Source: Aurantibacter sp034110465 (lineage in GTDB: Bacteria; Bacteroidota; Bacteroidia; Flavobacteriales; Flavobacteriaceae). From it: 64,000 nt of DNA. The stretch is taken from the NCBI GenBank assembly GCA_034110465.1, contig JAWUZD010000008.1:1-64000 (forward strand), given 5' to 3'. Shown one piece after another: positions 26,027-34,766 of the stretch (positions are counted from its first letter, which is position 1; every line of letters begins with the position of its first letter). Made by a program: the position numbers and the translations under genes. The notes under the pieces are model-generated. The model ran no database searches. It worked only from the letters and a program-made list of their open reading frames with translations, and was not told where the DNA came from.

Positions 26027-26701
26027 GTGGGAAGTAAAAACAAACAAAAAAGATTTAACGAAAACGCCATTTTTCCTCATGTATTCCAACCAACTCGAGA
26101 AGAAATTGTTGGTGGCGAATATAAAATGAAAGGAAGTTGGAATAAAACGTTTTTTAAAAATGATAATCCATTAGTTTTAGAGTTAGGTTGTGGTAAAGGT
26201 GAATATTCTGTAGCCTTAGCTAAAAAATTCCCAAACAAGAATTTTATAGGAATAGATCTAAAAGGTGCTCGTTTCTTTTTTGGTGCTAAAGAAGTTGATG
26301 ATGCTAATATGAATAACGTAGCTTTTTTGCGTGCTCAAATTGAATTAATAGATGAAATTTTTGCAGAAAACGAAGTAGACGAAATTTGGATTACATTTCC
26401 AGATCCACAAATAAAATATAAGCGTACTAAACATAGAATGACTACCGAACCTTTCTTAGCACGTTACAAAACTATTTTAAAAGAAACAGGAACCGTTAAT
26501 TTGAAAACAGATAGCGAGTTTATGCACGGTTACACTTTAGGGTTGCTGCATGGTGCAGGACATGAAGTTCTATATTCTAATCATGATATATATAGACAAG
26601 AAGGAGCGCCAGAAGAAGTTATTGAAATTCAAACGTATTACGAAAGTCAATACTTAGCAGAAAATAAAGCCATTACTTTTATTAAATTTAAAATCAAGTA
26701 A
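26027..26701 (+). CDS. trmB: tRNA (guanine-N7)-methyltransferase
   Basis: Methylates N7 of G46 in tRNA variable loops with SAM. The 224 residues include the SAM motif LELGCGKGEYSVALA (about 53-67), NFIGIDLKGAR and the TrmB signature ITFPDPQIKYKRTKHRM. The start is a GTG at 26027-26029 giving MGSKNKQKRF, the usual N-terminus in this family, with no earlier ATG. The LysE-type gene starts one base after its stop, so they are co-transcribed. Confidence 0.95.
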   Translation: MGSKNKQKRFNENAIFPHVFQPTREEIVGGEYKMKGSWNKTFFKNDNPLVLELGCGKGEYSVALAKKFPNKNFIGIDLKGARFFFGAKEVDDANMNNVAFLRAQIELIDEIFAENEVDEIWITFPDPQIKYKRTKHRMTTEPFLARYKTILKETGTVNLKTDSEFMHGYTLGLLHGAGHEVLYSNHDIYRQEGAPEEVIEIQTYYESQYLAENKAITFIKFKIK

Positions 26702-26702
26702 A

Positions 26703-27335
26703 TTGGAGATTACAATAATCTTTTTATTAAGTTTTTTTATAGCTGTAATTGGTGTAGCTCCTCCAGGCTTGTTAAATATGACAGCAGCAAAAATCAGCTT
26801 AAAAGATGGACATGTAAGAGGTTTAGTTTTTTGTGCGGGCTCATGTGTTGTAATAGCAATTCAAACTCTTATAGCAACATTGTTTGCAAGATATTTGTCT
26901 AATCACCCAGAAGTTATTAGTATTTTAAAACGTGTCGCATTTGTTATTTTTGTTTTAATTACGGTTTACTTTTTATTAGTCGCTAAAAAAATATATAACA
27001 AACCAAAGCAAGAACGAGAACCAAAAAATAAGAAAAGTCGTTTTTTCTTCGGAATAATTTTATCGGCGCTAAATGTGTTCCCTATACCATATCAGGCTTA
27101 TATGGTTATTACAATAGCTTCTCTAGGTTGGTTTAGTTTTGAAACGATAAATATTTACACTTATATTGCAGGAGCTGTAACAGGTTCTTTTGTAGTGTTT
27201 TATGCTTATATATTCTTTTTTGATAAGATAAAAAGCAACAAGTTAAAATCTCAAAAAAACATGAATAAGTTAATTGGATTAGTAACAGGTGTTATTGCGC
27301 TAATTACTTTAATTAACATAATTCGAGAGATGTAA
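26703..27335 (+). CDS. LysE-family translocator
   Basis: A 210-residue inner-membrane exporter of the LysE/RhtB type with about six hydrophobic helices. An APPGLLNMTAAKISLKDG segment after the first helix corresponds to the LysE P-G-P/N motif. It begins with TTG at 26703-26705; the next ATG would remove the first helix. It lies 1 nt after trmB and overlaps the alkyltransferase-like gene in a TAATG stop-start. Substrate unknown. Confidence 0.8.
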   Translation: MEITIIFLLSFFIAVIGVAPPGLLNMTAAKISLKDGHVRGLVFCAGSCVVIAIQTLIATLFARYLSNHPEVISILKRVAFVIFVLITVYFLLVAKKIYNKPKQEREPKNKKSRFFFGIILSALNVFPIPYQAYMVITIASLGWFSFETINIYTYIAGAVTGSFVVFYAYIFFFDKIKSNKLKSQKNMNKLIGLVTGVIALITLINIIREM

Positions 27336-27670
27336 TGAAGCCAGAAACGTTACAGTTTTATGAAAAAGTATATCAAGTAGTTCGTATAATTCCATTTGGA
27401 AAAGTAACTAGTTATGGTGCCATAGCAAATTATTTAGGCGCAAAACGAAGCGCTAGAATAGTTGGCTATGCAATGAATAATTCACATAGTAAAAATGTTC
27501 CAGCTCATCGCGTAGTTAATAGAAAAGGATTGTTAACGGGCAAACATCATTTTCACGGCACAAACCTAATGCAGCAATTATTAGAAAGTGAAGGCATAAC
27601 TGTTGTAGATAATCAAATACAAGATTTAGAAACCGTTTTTTGGGATCCGTTTTTAGAGCTTTCGGAATAG
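27335..27670 (+). CDS. Alkyltransferase-like protein (Cys-less MGMT fold)
   Basis: A 111-residue protein with only the DNA-binding half of O6-alkylguanine-DNA alkyltransferase. The helix-turn-helix and Arg-finger region GKVTSYGAIANYLGAKRSARIVGYAMNNS is present. The active-site PCHRV becomes PAHRV, with Ala57 where the alkyl-accepting Cys should be. Such ATL proteins bind O6-alkylguanine lesions and recruit nucleotide-excision repair instead of reversing damage directly. The start overlaps the LysE-type gene's stop, implying translational coupling. Confidence 0.88.
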   Translation: MKPETLQFYEKVYQVVRIIPFGKVTSYGAIANYLGAKRSARIVGYAMNNSHSKNVPAHRVVNRKGLLTGKHHFHGTNLMQQLLESEGITVVDNQIQDLETVFWDPFLELSE

Positions 27671-27689
27671 TTATTGAAGACTCTTCGTT

Positions 27690-28544
27690 ATGAAAAACTT
27701 ACTATTATCCACTCTTGTTTCAATACTGGCTTTTTCAGCTTGTAAAAATGATACAAAATTAAATTTCCCAGCTTTAATTACATCACCATACGATACTATT
27801 ATTCAATTAAACTCAAAACAGATGTTGCTGTCTGAGCCTATAGTTTATGGTGCTAATATTAAAGACTCTTTAGATTTTTCAAAAGAATTTGATTATGATA
27901 TTTATAAAGAAGAAGCGCCATTTGAAATATATGAAAAAACTGATAGCGTTTTAATTTATGTGGATACAAGTTATAACGATTTTCATTCTAACGAAATGAA
28001 TAAGCTTATGGTAATCCCTTCGCCACCACCTAAACCATCTGATTCAATTTACGAATATGATGATGATTATTTTAATAATGTTGAATTTAAGGAGCAATGG
28101 TTAAAAAGAGAAAAAGAACATTATAATACAATTCCAGTTTATGTTTATAATTTCTCTAATTCTAATCGAATAATTTCTAAACCCATTGTTAATGGTGAGC
28201 TGTTTCTTCAGGTTCAGGCTAAAGATAAAAATGGTGTTTGGAAACCCATAGAATATAATTATATTCCAGGATTTATTTGTGGAACAGGACATCAGGATTA
28301 TTTATTAGAACCTAAACACTTTATAGTATCAACAATCAAAAAGTATTCAGGTGATTATAAAACTAAAATGAGAGTTAAGTTTATGTCGCTCCAAAAGATT
28401 TATTATTCGAATGAATTTGATGGGTCAATTAATTATTCTCAATTTGATTTAGTTAAAGAGGTCATTCAAATGAATAAGCGTTATTCTGATTCAAATAATA
28501 AGAATTTCGATTATAAAAAGAAATTAATCTTCCTTGATTTTTAA
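27690..28544 (+). CDS. Hypothetical lipoprotein
   Basis: A 284-residue exported lipoprotein with the lipobox FSAC (Cys19) and the body MKNLLLSTLVSILAF-AC-KND. The sequence is rich in Asp, Tyr and Lys, with an acidic PPPKPSDSIYEYDDDYFNN stretch in the middle. It has no recognised domain, no repeats and no T9SS tail. It follows the alkyltransferase-like gene by 19 nt and may be the end of that operon. Function unknown. Confidence 0.7.
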   Translation: MKNLLLSTLVSILAFSACKNDTKLNFPALITSPYDTIIQLNSKQMLLSEPIVYGANIKDSLDFSKEFDYDIYKEEAPFEIYEKTDSVLIYVDTSYNDFHSNEMNKLMVIPSPPPKPSDSIYEYDDDYFNNVEFKEQWLKREKEHYNTIPVYVYNFSNSNRIISKPIVNGELFLQVQAKDKNGVWKPIEYNYIPGFICGTGHQDYLLEPKHFIVSTIKKYSGDYKTKMRVKFMSLQKIYYSNEFDGSINYSQFDLVKEVIQMNKRYSDSNNKNFDYKKKLIFLDF

Positions 28545-28591
28545 CTATAAATAAACCTTATTTCATCATAAATATTCTTCCAGAAAACAAC

Positions 28592-28622
28592 TTTATTCTT
28601 CAAGGTTTAAGTCGTATATTTG
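28592..28622 (+). promoter_or_regulatory. Promoter of mrp/nifU genes
   Basis: TTTA (28592-28595, one mismatch to TTTG) - 19 bp - TATATTTG (28615-28622, perfect TAnnTTTG). The expected start point is about 65 nt before the mrp ATG. Confidence 0.6.
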
Positions 28623-28696
28623 CGCTTAGAATAAATCTAAATTAAAATAGTGTCACTGTTTTAATATCACTATAAAAATTGCAAATTCATTTTAAA

Positions 28697-29827
28697 ATGA
28701 AAATATTAAAAGAAGATGTTTTAAAAGCCTTATCAACAATAACAGTTCCTGGCGAAGGACAGAATATGGTTGAAAGTGGTGCAGTAAAAAATGTAGTAAC
28801 TTTTGCAGATGAAGTTATTGTAGATATTACCATAACAAATCCAGCATTACAAGCACGTAAAAAAACTGAAGTGGAGATTTTAAAAGTTATCCATGAGCAA
28901 GTTGAAGCTAAAGCACAAATTAAAGTAAATATAAAAGTAGATGCGCCTACAAAAGTAGCTACAGAAATTAAAGGAAAAACTATTCCTGGAATAAAAAACA
29001 TAGTTGCAGTTGCCTCAGGTAAAGGTGGCGTCGGGAAATCTACGGTAACAGCAAATTTAGCTGTGTCGCTAGCTAAAATGGGTTTTAAAGTTGGGGTTTT
29101 AGATGCCGATATTTATGGGCCATCAATGCCAATAATGTTTGATGTGGAATTAGAAAAACCATTATCTGTAACAGTAGATGGGAAATCTAAAATGAAACCT
29201 GTAGAAAGTTATGGCGTAAAAATTCTATCTATTGGGTTTTTTACAAAACCAGATCAAGCAGTTGTTTGGCGTGGACCAATGGCTGCAAAAGCACTTAATC
29301 AAATGATTTTTGATGCAGCTTGGGGAGAATTAGATTTCTTACTATTAGATCTTCCTCCAGGAACTGGAGATATTCATTTAAGTATCATGCAATCGCTACC
29401 AATTACTGGAGCAGTTGTAGTAAGTACTCCTCAAAACGTGGCTTTAGCCGATGCTAAAAAAGGTGTTGCAATGTTTCAACAAGACAGTATAAATGTTCCT
29501 GTTTTAGGAATTATAGAAAACATGGCTTATTTCACGCCAGAAGAATTGCCAAATAATAAATATTATATTTTTGGTAAAGAAGGCGCTAAAAACTTAGCGG
29601 AAGATTTAAGTGTGCCACTTTTAGGCGAAATTCCCTTAGTACAAAGCATTCGCGAAGCAGGAGATTACGGTAGACCAGCAGCATTACAGGAAGGAACAGC
29701 TTTAGAAGCTGCTTTCCAAAAAATTACACAAAATGTAGTTCAAGAAGTGGTTAATAGAAACGATAATCTTCCAGAAACCGAAGCTATAAAAATCACAACA
29801 ATGGCAGGTTGTTCAGCAGTAAAATAA
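28697..29827 (+). CDS. Mrp/ApbC-type iron-sulfur cluster carrier ATPase
   Basis: A cytosolic P-loop NTPase that holds and transfers Fe-S clusters. The start is ATG 28697 (MKILKEDVL, 376 residues); an in-frame TTG 18 nt upstream is less likely. An N-terminal MIP18/DUF59 domain (about 1-85) precedes the Mrp NTPase domain, with a deviant Walker A ASGKGGVGKST, GVLDADIYGPSMP, FLLLDLPPGTGD and a C-terminal AGCSAVK. It is followed 6 nt later by an Nfu-type scaffold gene, which supports a role in Fe-S assembly. Confidence 0.93.
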   Translation: MKILKEDVLKALSTITVPGEGQNMVESGAVKNVVTFADEVIVDITITNPALQARKKTEVEILKVIHEQVEAKAQIKVNIKVDAPTKVATEIKGKTIPGIKNIVAVASGKGGVGKSTVTANLAVSLAKMGFKVGVLDADIYGPSMPIMFDVELEKPLSVTVDGKSKMKPVESYGVKILSIGFFTKPDQAVVWRGPMAAKALNQMIFDAAWGELDFLLLDLPPGTGDIHLSIMQSLPITGAVVVSTPQNVALADAKKGVAMFQQDSINVPVLGIIENMAYFTPEELPNNKYYIFGKEGAKNLAEDLSVPLLGEIPLVQSIREAGDYGRPAALQEGTALEAAFQKITQNVVQEVVNRNDNLPETEAIKITTMAGCSAVK

Positions 29828-29833
29828 TATAAT

Positions 29834-30070
29834 ATGACAGCAGAAGAGACAAGACTTAATGTTGAAAAAGCATTAGAAGAAATACGTCCTTTTTTACAAA
29901 GCGATGGCGGAGATATTTCGCTTATTTCTATAGATAATACTAAAGTTACTGTTCAACTCGAAGGTGCTTGTGTAGGCTGTAGTGTTAACCAAATGACACT
30001 TAAATCTGGTGTAGAAATGACAATAAAAAAGTACGCACCACATATAGAAAATGTTATTAATTTAAGTTAG
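29834..30070 (+). CDS. NifU-like C-terminal domain (Nfu) Fe-S scaffold
   Basis: A 78-residue stand-alone Nfu domain: LNVEKALEEIRPFLQSDGGD, then GACVGCSVNQMTLKSGVEMTI. The CxxC (Cys46, Cys49) binds a [4Fe-4S] cluster across a dimer. It is translationally close to mrp (6-nt gap), so scaffold and carrier are made together. Confidence 0.93.
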   Translation: MTAEETRLNVEKALEEIRPFLQSDGGDISLISIDNTKVTVQLEGACVGCSVNQMTLKSGVEMTIKKYAPHIENVINLS

Positions 30071-30081
30071 CAAACATATTA

Positions 30082-30192
30082 TAGCGTTACCAAATTTCTG
30101 AAAAAAATCAGAAATTTGGTAACGCTATACTTTTAAGTTTTGGCTCAAAGCTGCCGCTCGCCAAAAGCTAACGCTTCTATCACTAACGCAAG
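30082..30192 (+). repeat. Structured intergenic repeat, diverged copy 1
   Basis: It begins with GCGTTACC and a 22-bp perfect hairpin (30080-30101 with 30108-30129, A6 loop). It continues with a smaller stem TTTTGGC (30138-30144) / GCCAAAA (30160-30166) and ends in GCTTCTATCACTAACGCAAG. The 5' GCGTTAC block, the two-hairpin layout and the 3' TTC-x-ATC-xx-TAAC-x-CAAG block correspond to the copies at 41316-41442 and 41957-42081; the middle is different. The first hairpin may also terminate the mrp/nifU transcript. Confidence 0.6.
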
Positions 30193-30321
30193 TATAAGTT
30201 TGTCCAAAAGAAATTGTTTTTTCAGCAAGGTTTTAAAACCTAACTTTAGATTGGCAAAAGAATAAAATTATTTAGTAAAATTGACATAACAAAAATCATC
30301 TTTTTATTTACAAAGCTTCTA

Positions 30322-30329
30322 TAGTTTTG
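30322..30329 (+). promoter_or_regulatory. Probable -7 element of the ferredoxin-NADP reductase gene
   Basis: TAGTTTTG matches TAnnTTTG, 31 nt before the ATG; no ideal -33 element was found. Confidence 0.45.
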
Positions 30330-30360
30330 TAAGAAAATATAACAAAAGCTTATCAATACT

Positions 30361-31422
30361 ATGATTAAAACAGATATCTTAATAATAGGTGCAGGACCAA
30401 CAGGATTATTTACTGTTTTCGAAGCAGGATTACTAAAATTAAAATGTCATTTAATCGATGCGTTGCCACAATCAGGTGGACAATGTTCAGAAATATATCC
30501 TAAAAAACCTATTTACGATATTCCAGCTTATCCAGAAATACTTGCTGGCGATTTAACAGATAAGTTAATGGAACAATGCAAGCAATTTGAGCCAGGATTT
30601 ACTTTAGGCGAAAGAGCAGATACTATTGATAAACAAGAAGACGGAACTTTTATTGTAACTACAAATAAAGGGACAAAACACCAAGCGCCAGTTGTTGCAA
30701 TTGCAGGTGGATTAGGAAGCTTTGAGCCACGTAAGCCACAAATTCATAATATTTTGGATTTTGAAGATAAAGGTGTAGAATATATTATTAAAGATCCAGA
30801 AGTTTATAGAGGTAAGAAAGTTTTAATTGCTGGTGGAGGAGATTCTGCATTAGATTGGAGTATTTTTTTATCAGATGTTGCCTCAAGTGTAACTTTAGTT
30901 CATAGACGTAATGAATTTAGAGGACATTTAGATTCTGTAGATAAAGTGCAAGAGCTTAAAAATGCAGGTAAGATAAACTTAGTAACTCCAGCAGAAGTTG
31001 TTGGAATACTTGGAGATTCTAAAGTCTCAGGTGTTGTTGTTAAGCAAGCGGAACATATAGAAAAAGAGTTAGAAATAGAATGCGACCATTTTATTCCGCT
31101 TTTTGGATTATCACCTAAATTAGGACCTATAGCAAATTGGGGATTAGAGATCGAAAAAAACGCTATTAAAGTAGATAATAGTCTAGATTATCAAACTAAC
31201 ATTCCAGGAGTTTTTGCTATTGGAGATGTAAATACATATCCAGGAAAATTAAAATTAATTCTGTGTGGTTTTCATGAAGCAACATTAATGTGTCAGTCTG
31301 CTTACAAAATAATTAACCCAGGAAAACGCTACGTTATGAAGTACACAACAGTAGCTGGTGTAGATGGTTTTGATGGTACGCGTAAGGAATCACCAAAAGC
31401 TGTGGTTAAGAAAATTGAGTAG
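30361..31422 (+). CDS. Ferredoxin-NADP reductase, thioredoxin-reductase-like type
   Basis: A 353-residue FAD/NAD(P)H enzyme. FAD loop GAGPTGLFTVFEAG (9-22), QSGGQCSEIYPKKPIYDIPAYP (FNR2-type active region), NADP loop AGGGDSALDW (about 154-163), VHRRNEFRGH, and the C-terminal FAD block VFAIGDVNTYPGKLKLI. The CxxC redox pair of true thioredoxin reductases is absent, which identifies the YumC/Chlorobium-type FNR that exchanges electrons between NADPH and ferredoxin or flavodoxin. Location after Fe-S assembly genes fits a role in supplying reduced ferredoxin. Confidence 0.9.
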   Translation: MIKTDILIIGAGPTGLFTVFEAGLLKLKCHLIDALPQSGGQCSEIYPKKPIYDIPAYPEILAGDLTDKLMEQCKQFEPGFTLGERADTIDKQEDGTFIVTTNKGTKHQAPVVAIAGGLGSFEPRKPQIHNILDFEDKGVEYIIKDPEVYRGKKVLIAGGGDSALDWSIFLSDVASSVTLVHRRNEFRGHLDSVDKVQELKNAGKINLVTPAEVVGILGDSKVSGVVVKQAEHIEKELEIECDHFIPLFGLSPKLGPIANWGLEIEKNAIKVDNSLDYQTNIPGVFAIGDVNTYPGKLKLILCGFHEATLMCQSAYKIINPGKRYVMKYTTVAGVDGFDGTRKESPKAVVKKIE

Positions 31423-31428
31423 GGATTA

Positions 31429-31626
31429 TTACTTTTTTTTCAGTAAATGAATAAGTTCTCTAATAAAGTAAATTCCAAATACAATTATTAAAGCGACAAA
31501 AGTGAAAGATTTTATCCAAGGATCATTGTCTTCAATTTTAAAATGAGTAATAATAAACCAGAAGCTAACAAACGTAAAAACAAAAGTTAGTTTTCCTTCA
31601 ATTAATTTGGGAGATTGGTTTTTCAT
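31429..31626 (-). CDS. Small two-helix membrane protein
   Basis: A 65-residue protein from ATG 31624-31626 (MKNQSPKLIEG); a TTG 27 nt upstream gives a longer form that looks less natural. Two hydrophobic helices (LTFVFTFVSFWFIITHF and SFTFVALIIVFGIYFI) are joined by a short polar turn and end in LLKKK, the layout of many small inner-membrane proteins. It has no recognised family. It is convergent with the FNR gene. Confidence 0.5.
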   Translation of the reverse strand: MKNQSPKLIEGKLTFVFTFVSFWFIITHFKIEDNDPWIKSFTFVALIIVFGIYFIRELIHLLKKK

Positions 31627-31703
31627 TTTTTTTAATGAGTTCAGTTTTATCAAAAATACATAATAGAGCTGTTTTAAATAATTTTACTAACAGTTTTAAA
31701 AAA

Positions 31704-32603
31704 TCAGTCCGTTTTATAATAAATAAGTGGTGTTGGACCTTCTAAAACACTTTTCACAATTTGTAAAACGCCATCATCGTTAGTGTTTATCTGCCATTTA
31801 ACTAAGGAAACACAACCGTTTTCTATTTCCAATCCAGTTATACTTCTTGGATGAACGCAGCTGCCATCGTTAAAAAAGGCAATATCACCAGGTTGTGGAA
31901 AACGTGGTCTATGTGTATGTCCAACAATAGTCATTAAATTATCGTTTTCTGTAATCCATTTTTTTGTACGTTTTTCAACCTTAATAAGTTCTTTGTAGTT
32001 TTTTGCTGGACTTGTAGGGTCTGCAATTCCCATAACGTTTAAAGGTTTCCAAAGTACACGAACCATAAATCTACTCCATTTCCAAAAAATGTAGTTCCAC
32101 CAATCGGCTTGATGTCCGTGAGTTAAAAATAATTGTTGATTGGTATCGCAATGGTTTAGAATTACTGCTTCGTTATATTTTAAATTGGTAAAAAGAGGTT
32201 CATCTTTTCCTGTTTTAGCATCAAAATAAGTATGTAAGTTCTTTTTAACGTAAGCATCACTTTTATATACCATATCATGATTTCCCCAAATAAGATGTAA
32301 GCGGTTGTTGTTATGAAATTGTTTCATTAATAAATACACATTTTTATGTGCATGTAATAAAGAGCTAAAGTTTATGTTTTCCCATAACTCATCGCCATCA
32401 CCAAGTTCTATATAAGTAAAATCTTCTTGGTAATAATGTTTAAGTGCATGGAAGTATATGTTTCTGTTATTTGCAAAATCGTCTGCAAAGCTATTATCGC
32501 CTCTATGGCAATCACTAAATAGAATAAACTTGCTAGAATTATCGAAAGAGATAATTTTTGCTTCTTTGTAGGCTTTGTCTAATCTTTTTTTAGCTGAGAA
32601 CAT
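31704..32603 (-). CDS. Calcineurin-like metallophosphoesterase
   Basis: A 299-residue cytosolic metallophosphoesterase with the full motif series: FSDCHRGD (about 28-35), ELGDGDELWEN (GDxxE-type), WGNHDMVY (GNHD), LTHGHQADWW and VGHTHRPRF (GHTH). These bind two metal ions. Substrate unknown; related proteins act on UDP-diacylglucosamine (LpxH-like), nucleotides or phosphoproteins, but the length and lack of LpxH-specific residues leave it open. It is monocistronic. Confidence 0.85.
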   Translation of the reverse strand: MFSAKKRLDKAYKEAKIISFDNSSKFILFSDCHRGDNSFADDFANNRNIYFHALKHYYQEDFTYIELGDGDELWENINFSSLLHAHKNVYLLMKQFHNNNRLHLIWGNHDMVYKSDAYVKKNLHTYFDAKTGKDEPLFTNLKYNEAVILNHCDTNQQLFLTHGHQADWWNYIFWKWSRFMVRVLWKPLNVMGIADPTSPAKNYKELIKVEKRTKKWITENDNLMTIVGHTHRPRFPQPGDIAFFNDGSCVHPRSITGLEIENGCVSLVKWQINTNDDGVLQIVKSVLEGPTPLIYYKTD

Positions 32604-32688
32604 AATTGTAAATATATTAAACTAAAACGAATTGATGATGAATTTAATCGTTAGAGATATTAGTTAAAACACATCATATACAAATAAA

Positions 32689-32716
32689 AAATGCTCCTCG
32701 ATTAAGAGAAGCATTT
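32689..32716 (-). terminator. Intrinsic terminator of the glutaryl-CoA dehydrogenase gene
   Basis: AAATGCTCCTC (32689-32699) pairs with GAGAAGCATTT (32706-32716) with one G:T wobble. On the minus strand a T-run follows. Confidence 0.75.
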
Positions 32717-32745
32717 ATATAAAAAAGTGTTTTGAGTTAAGGCTT

Positions 32746-33924
32746 TTATTTAAAAGCATTTAAACCTGTAACATCTAAACCTGTAATTAATAAATGAATA
32801 TCGTGTGTACCTTCATAAGTTACAACACTTTCTAGGTTCATCATATGTCTCATAATGCTGTATTCTCCAGAAATTCCCATTCCACCTAGCATTTGTCTAG
32901 CATCACGAGCAATTTTTAAAGCCATATCTACATTGTTTCTTTTCGCCATAGATATTTGAGCAGAAGTTGCTTTGTCTTCATTACGTAAAACTCCAACACG
33001 CCAAGCTAATAGCTGAGCTTTTGTGATTTCTGTAATCATTTCAGCTAATTTCTTCTGTTGTAATTGAAACTGTCCAATTGGTTTACCAAATTGCATACGT
33101 TCTTTAGAATATCTTAAAGCAGTATCGTAGCAATCCATTGCTGCTCCAATTGCACCCCAAGCTATACCATAACGTGCAGAATCTAAACAACCTAATGGAG
33201 CACCTAAACCAGATTTGTTAGGTAGTAAGTTTTCTTTTGGAACTTTTACATTGTCAAAAATTAATTCTCCAGTTGCACTTGCGCGTAAAGACCATTTGTT
33301 ATGTGTTTCTGGTGTTGTAAAACCTTCCATACCACGTTCTACAATAAGTCCGTGAATTCTTCCAGTTTCATCTTTAGCCCAAACCACAGCAACTTGTGCA
33401 AAAGGTGCATTACTAATCCACATTTTAGCACCATTTAAAAGATAATGATCTCCCATATCTTTAAAGTTAGTTACCATTCCGCTTGGATTAGAACCATGAT
33501 CTGGTTCTGTTAAACCAAAACAACCTAACCATTCTCCGCTAGCTAACTTTGGTAATATACGTTTACGTTGTTCTTCGTTACCGTATTTCCATATTGGATA
33601 CATAACTAAAGAAGATTGTACAGAAGCTGTACTTCTAACTCCAGAATCTCCTCTTTCAATTTCTTGCATAATTAAACCATAACTAATTTGGTCTAAACCT
33701 GCACCACCATATTCTTCTGGAATATAAGGTCCAAAAGCTCCAATGTCTGCTAATCCTTTTATAATTTGTGTTGGGAATTCTGCTTTTTGAGCGTATTCTT
33801 CAATAATTGGAGATACGTCGCGTTTTACCCATTCACGAGCAGCATCACGTACTAATTTATGTTCGTCGTTTAATAAATCGTCTAAATTTAAGTAATCTGG
33901 CGCTTCAAATAAGTCTGGCTTCAT
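32746..33924 (-). CDS. gcdH: Acyl-CoA dehydrogenase, glutaryl-CoA dehydrogenase type
   Basis: A 392-residue FAD acyl-CoA dehydrogenase. The C-terminal VTYEGTHDIHLLITGLDVTG carries the catalytic Glu in the YEGTHDIH block characteristic of glutaryl-CoA dehydrogenases. CFGLTEPDHGSNPSGM (FAD/acyl-CoA) and GMGISGEYSIMRHMMNLE are also typical. The known reaction oxidises and decarboxylates glutaryl-CoA to crotonyl-CoA in lysine/tryptophan breakdown. It is a single gene with its own terminator; partner ETF genes are not nearby. Confidence 0.9.
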   Translation of the reverse strand: MKPDLFEAPDYLNLDDLLNDEHKLVRDAAREWVKRDVSPIIEEYAQKAEFPTQIIKGLADIGAFGPYIPEEYGGAGLDQISYGLIMQEIERGDSGVRSTASVQSSLVMYPIWKYGNEEQRKRILPKLASGEWLGCFGLTEPDHGSNPSGMVTNFKDMGDHYLLNGAKMWISNAPFAQVAVVWAKDETGRIHGLIVERGMEGFTTPETHNKWSLRASATGELIFDNVKVPKENLLPNKSGLGAPLGCLDSARYGIAWGAIGAAMDCYDTALRYSKERMQFGKPIGQFQLQQKKLAEMITEITKAQLLAWRVGVLRNEDKATSAQISMAKRNNVDMALKIARDARQMLGGMGISGEYSIMRHMMNLESVVTYEGTHDIHLLITGLDVTGLNAFK

Positions 33925-34009
33925 GAGTTTAAATTATGTTAGAGCTAAAAAATAGCCTTGTTTATGATAACAAAAATAACGAAAACGATTGCATTGCCCA
34001 ATTAAAAAA

Positions 34010-34723
34010 TTACATTTTAAGATAAAAATCTTTAGTAAGCGCTATGTAGTCCTCTGTAAATTGATGTCTTTCAGTTTCTATAATCAGTTCTTTTGTAGTA
34101 GTTTCTTTGTTTTCAAATGAAAAAGTAATGTAGCTTCTTTTAATCTCAGTTGTTGGATTTCCTTTTACGTTTAGTCTTTTATTTGGATATAAATTAACTT
34201 TTTGAGCTAATTCTATCAATTTTGAAGCTTCAGAGAAAGGCACAACTACCGAAAATAGGCCGTTATCTGAGAGTAATTTTGATACACAATCTACTAAATG
34301 ATCAAAAGGCATTGCGTCTTGAAAACGTGCTAAATCTCTAGATGCATTTTCGGTTTTATAATTTTCGCTATAAAAAGGCGGATTACAAATTATTAAATCA
34401 TATTCATCATCAATTTCTTCTGCAAATTCTTGAATAGAGGCGTGATAACAAAATAAACGATCTCCCCAAGGTGATAGTTCAAAGTTATCTACACATTGCT
34501 CGTAAGCATCGTTATCTATTTCTATGGCATCAATAACTTCGGCATTACTTCTTTGAGCTAATATTAGAGCTATTACACCAGTTCCAGAGCCAATATCTAA
34601 TACCGAGAAAGGGTTTTGTTTTGTTGGAGTCCAAGCGCCAAGTAAAACACCATCCGTGCCAATTTTCATTGCACATTTATCCTGATTTATAGAAAATTCT
34701 TTAAATTGAAATGGGTTACTCAT
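34010..34723 (-). CDS. trmN6: tRNA1(Val) (adenine-37-N6)-methyltransferase
   Basis: A 237-residue class I SAM methyltransferase: SAM loop VLDIGSGTGVIALILAQRS (41-59), the acidic residue in AIEID, and the N6-adenine signature NPPFY (114-118) followed by SENYKTENASRDLARF, the YfiC/TrmN6 hallmark. It modifies A37 next to the tRNA-Val anticodon. It lies 43 nt downstream of rimM on the same strand, so it could be the distal gene of the rpsP-rimM transcript. Confidence 0.9.
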   Translation of the reverse strand: MSNPFQFKEFSINQDKCAMKIGTDGVLLGAWTPTKQNPFSVLDIGSGTGVIALILAQRSNAEVIDAIEIDNDAYEQCVDNFELSPWGDRLFCYHASIQEFAEEIDDEYDLIICNPPFYSENYKTENASRDLARFQDAMPFDHLVDCVSKLLSDNGLFSVVVPFSEASKLIELAQKVNLYPNKRLNVKGNPTTEIKRSYITFSFENKETTTKELIIETERHQFTEDYIALTKDFYLKM

Positions 34724-34766
34724 AATTAAAAAAGTTCTTCTTTTGGGAAGGGTTTAGAATGGGATA

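Noticed and set aside
30102..30107. A6 loop of the 30.1 kb hairpin as evidence of a phage-type element
   Set aside because: No integrase, no att-like duplication; treated only as part of the structured repeat.
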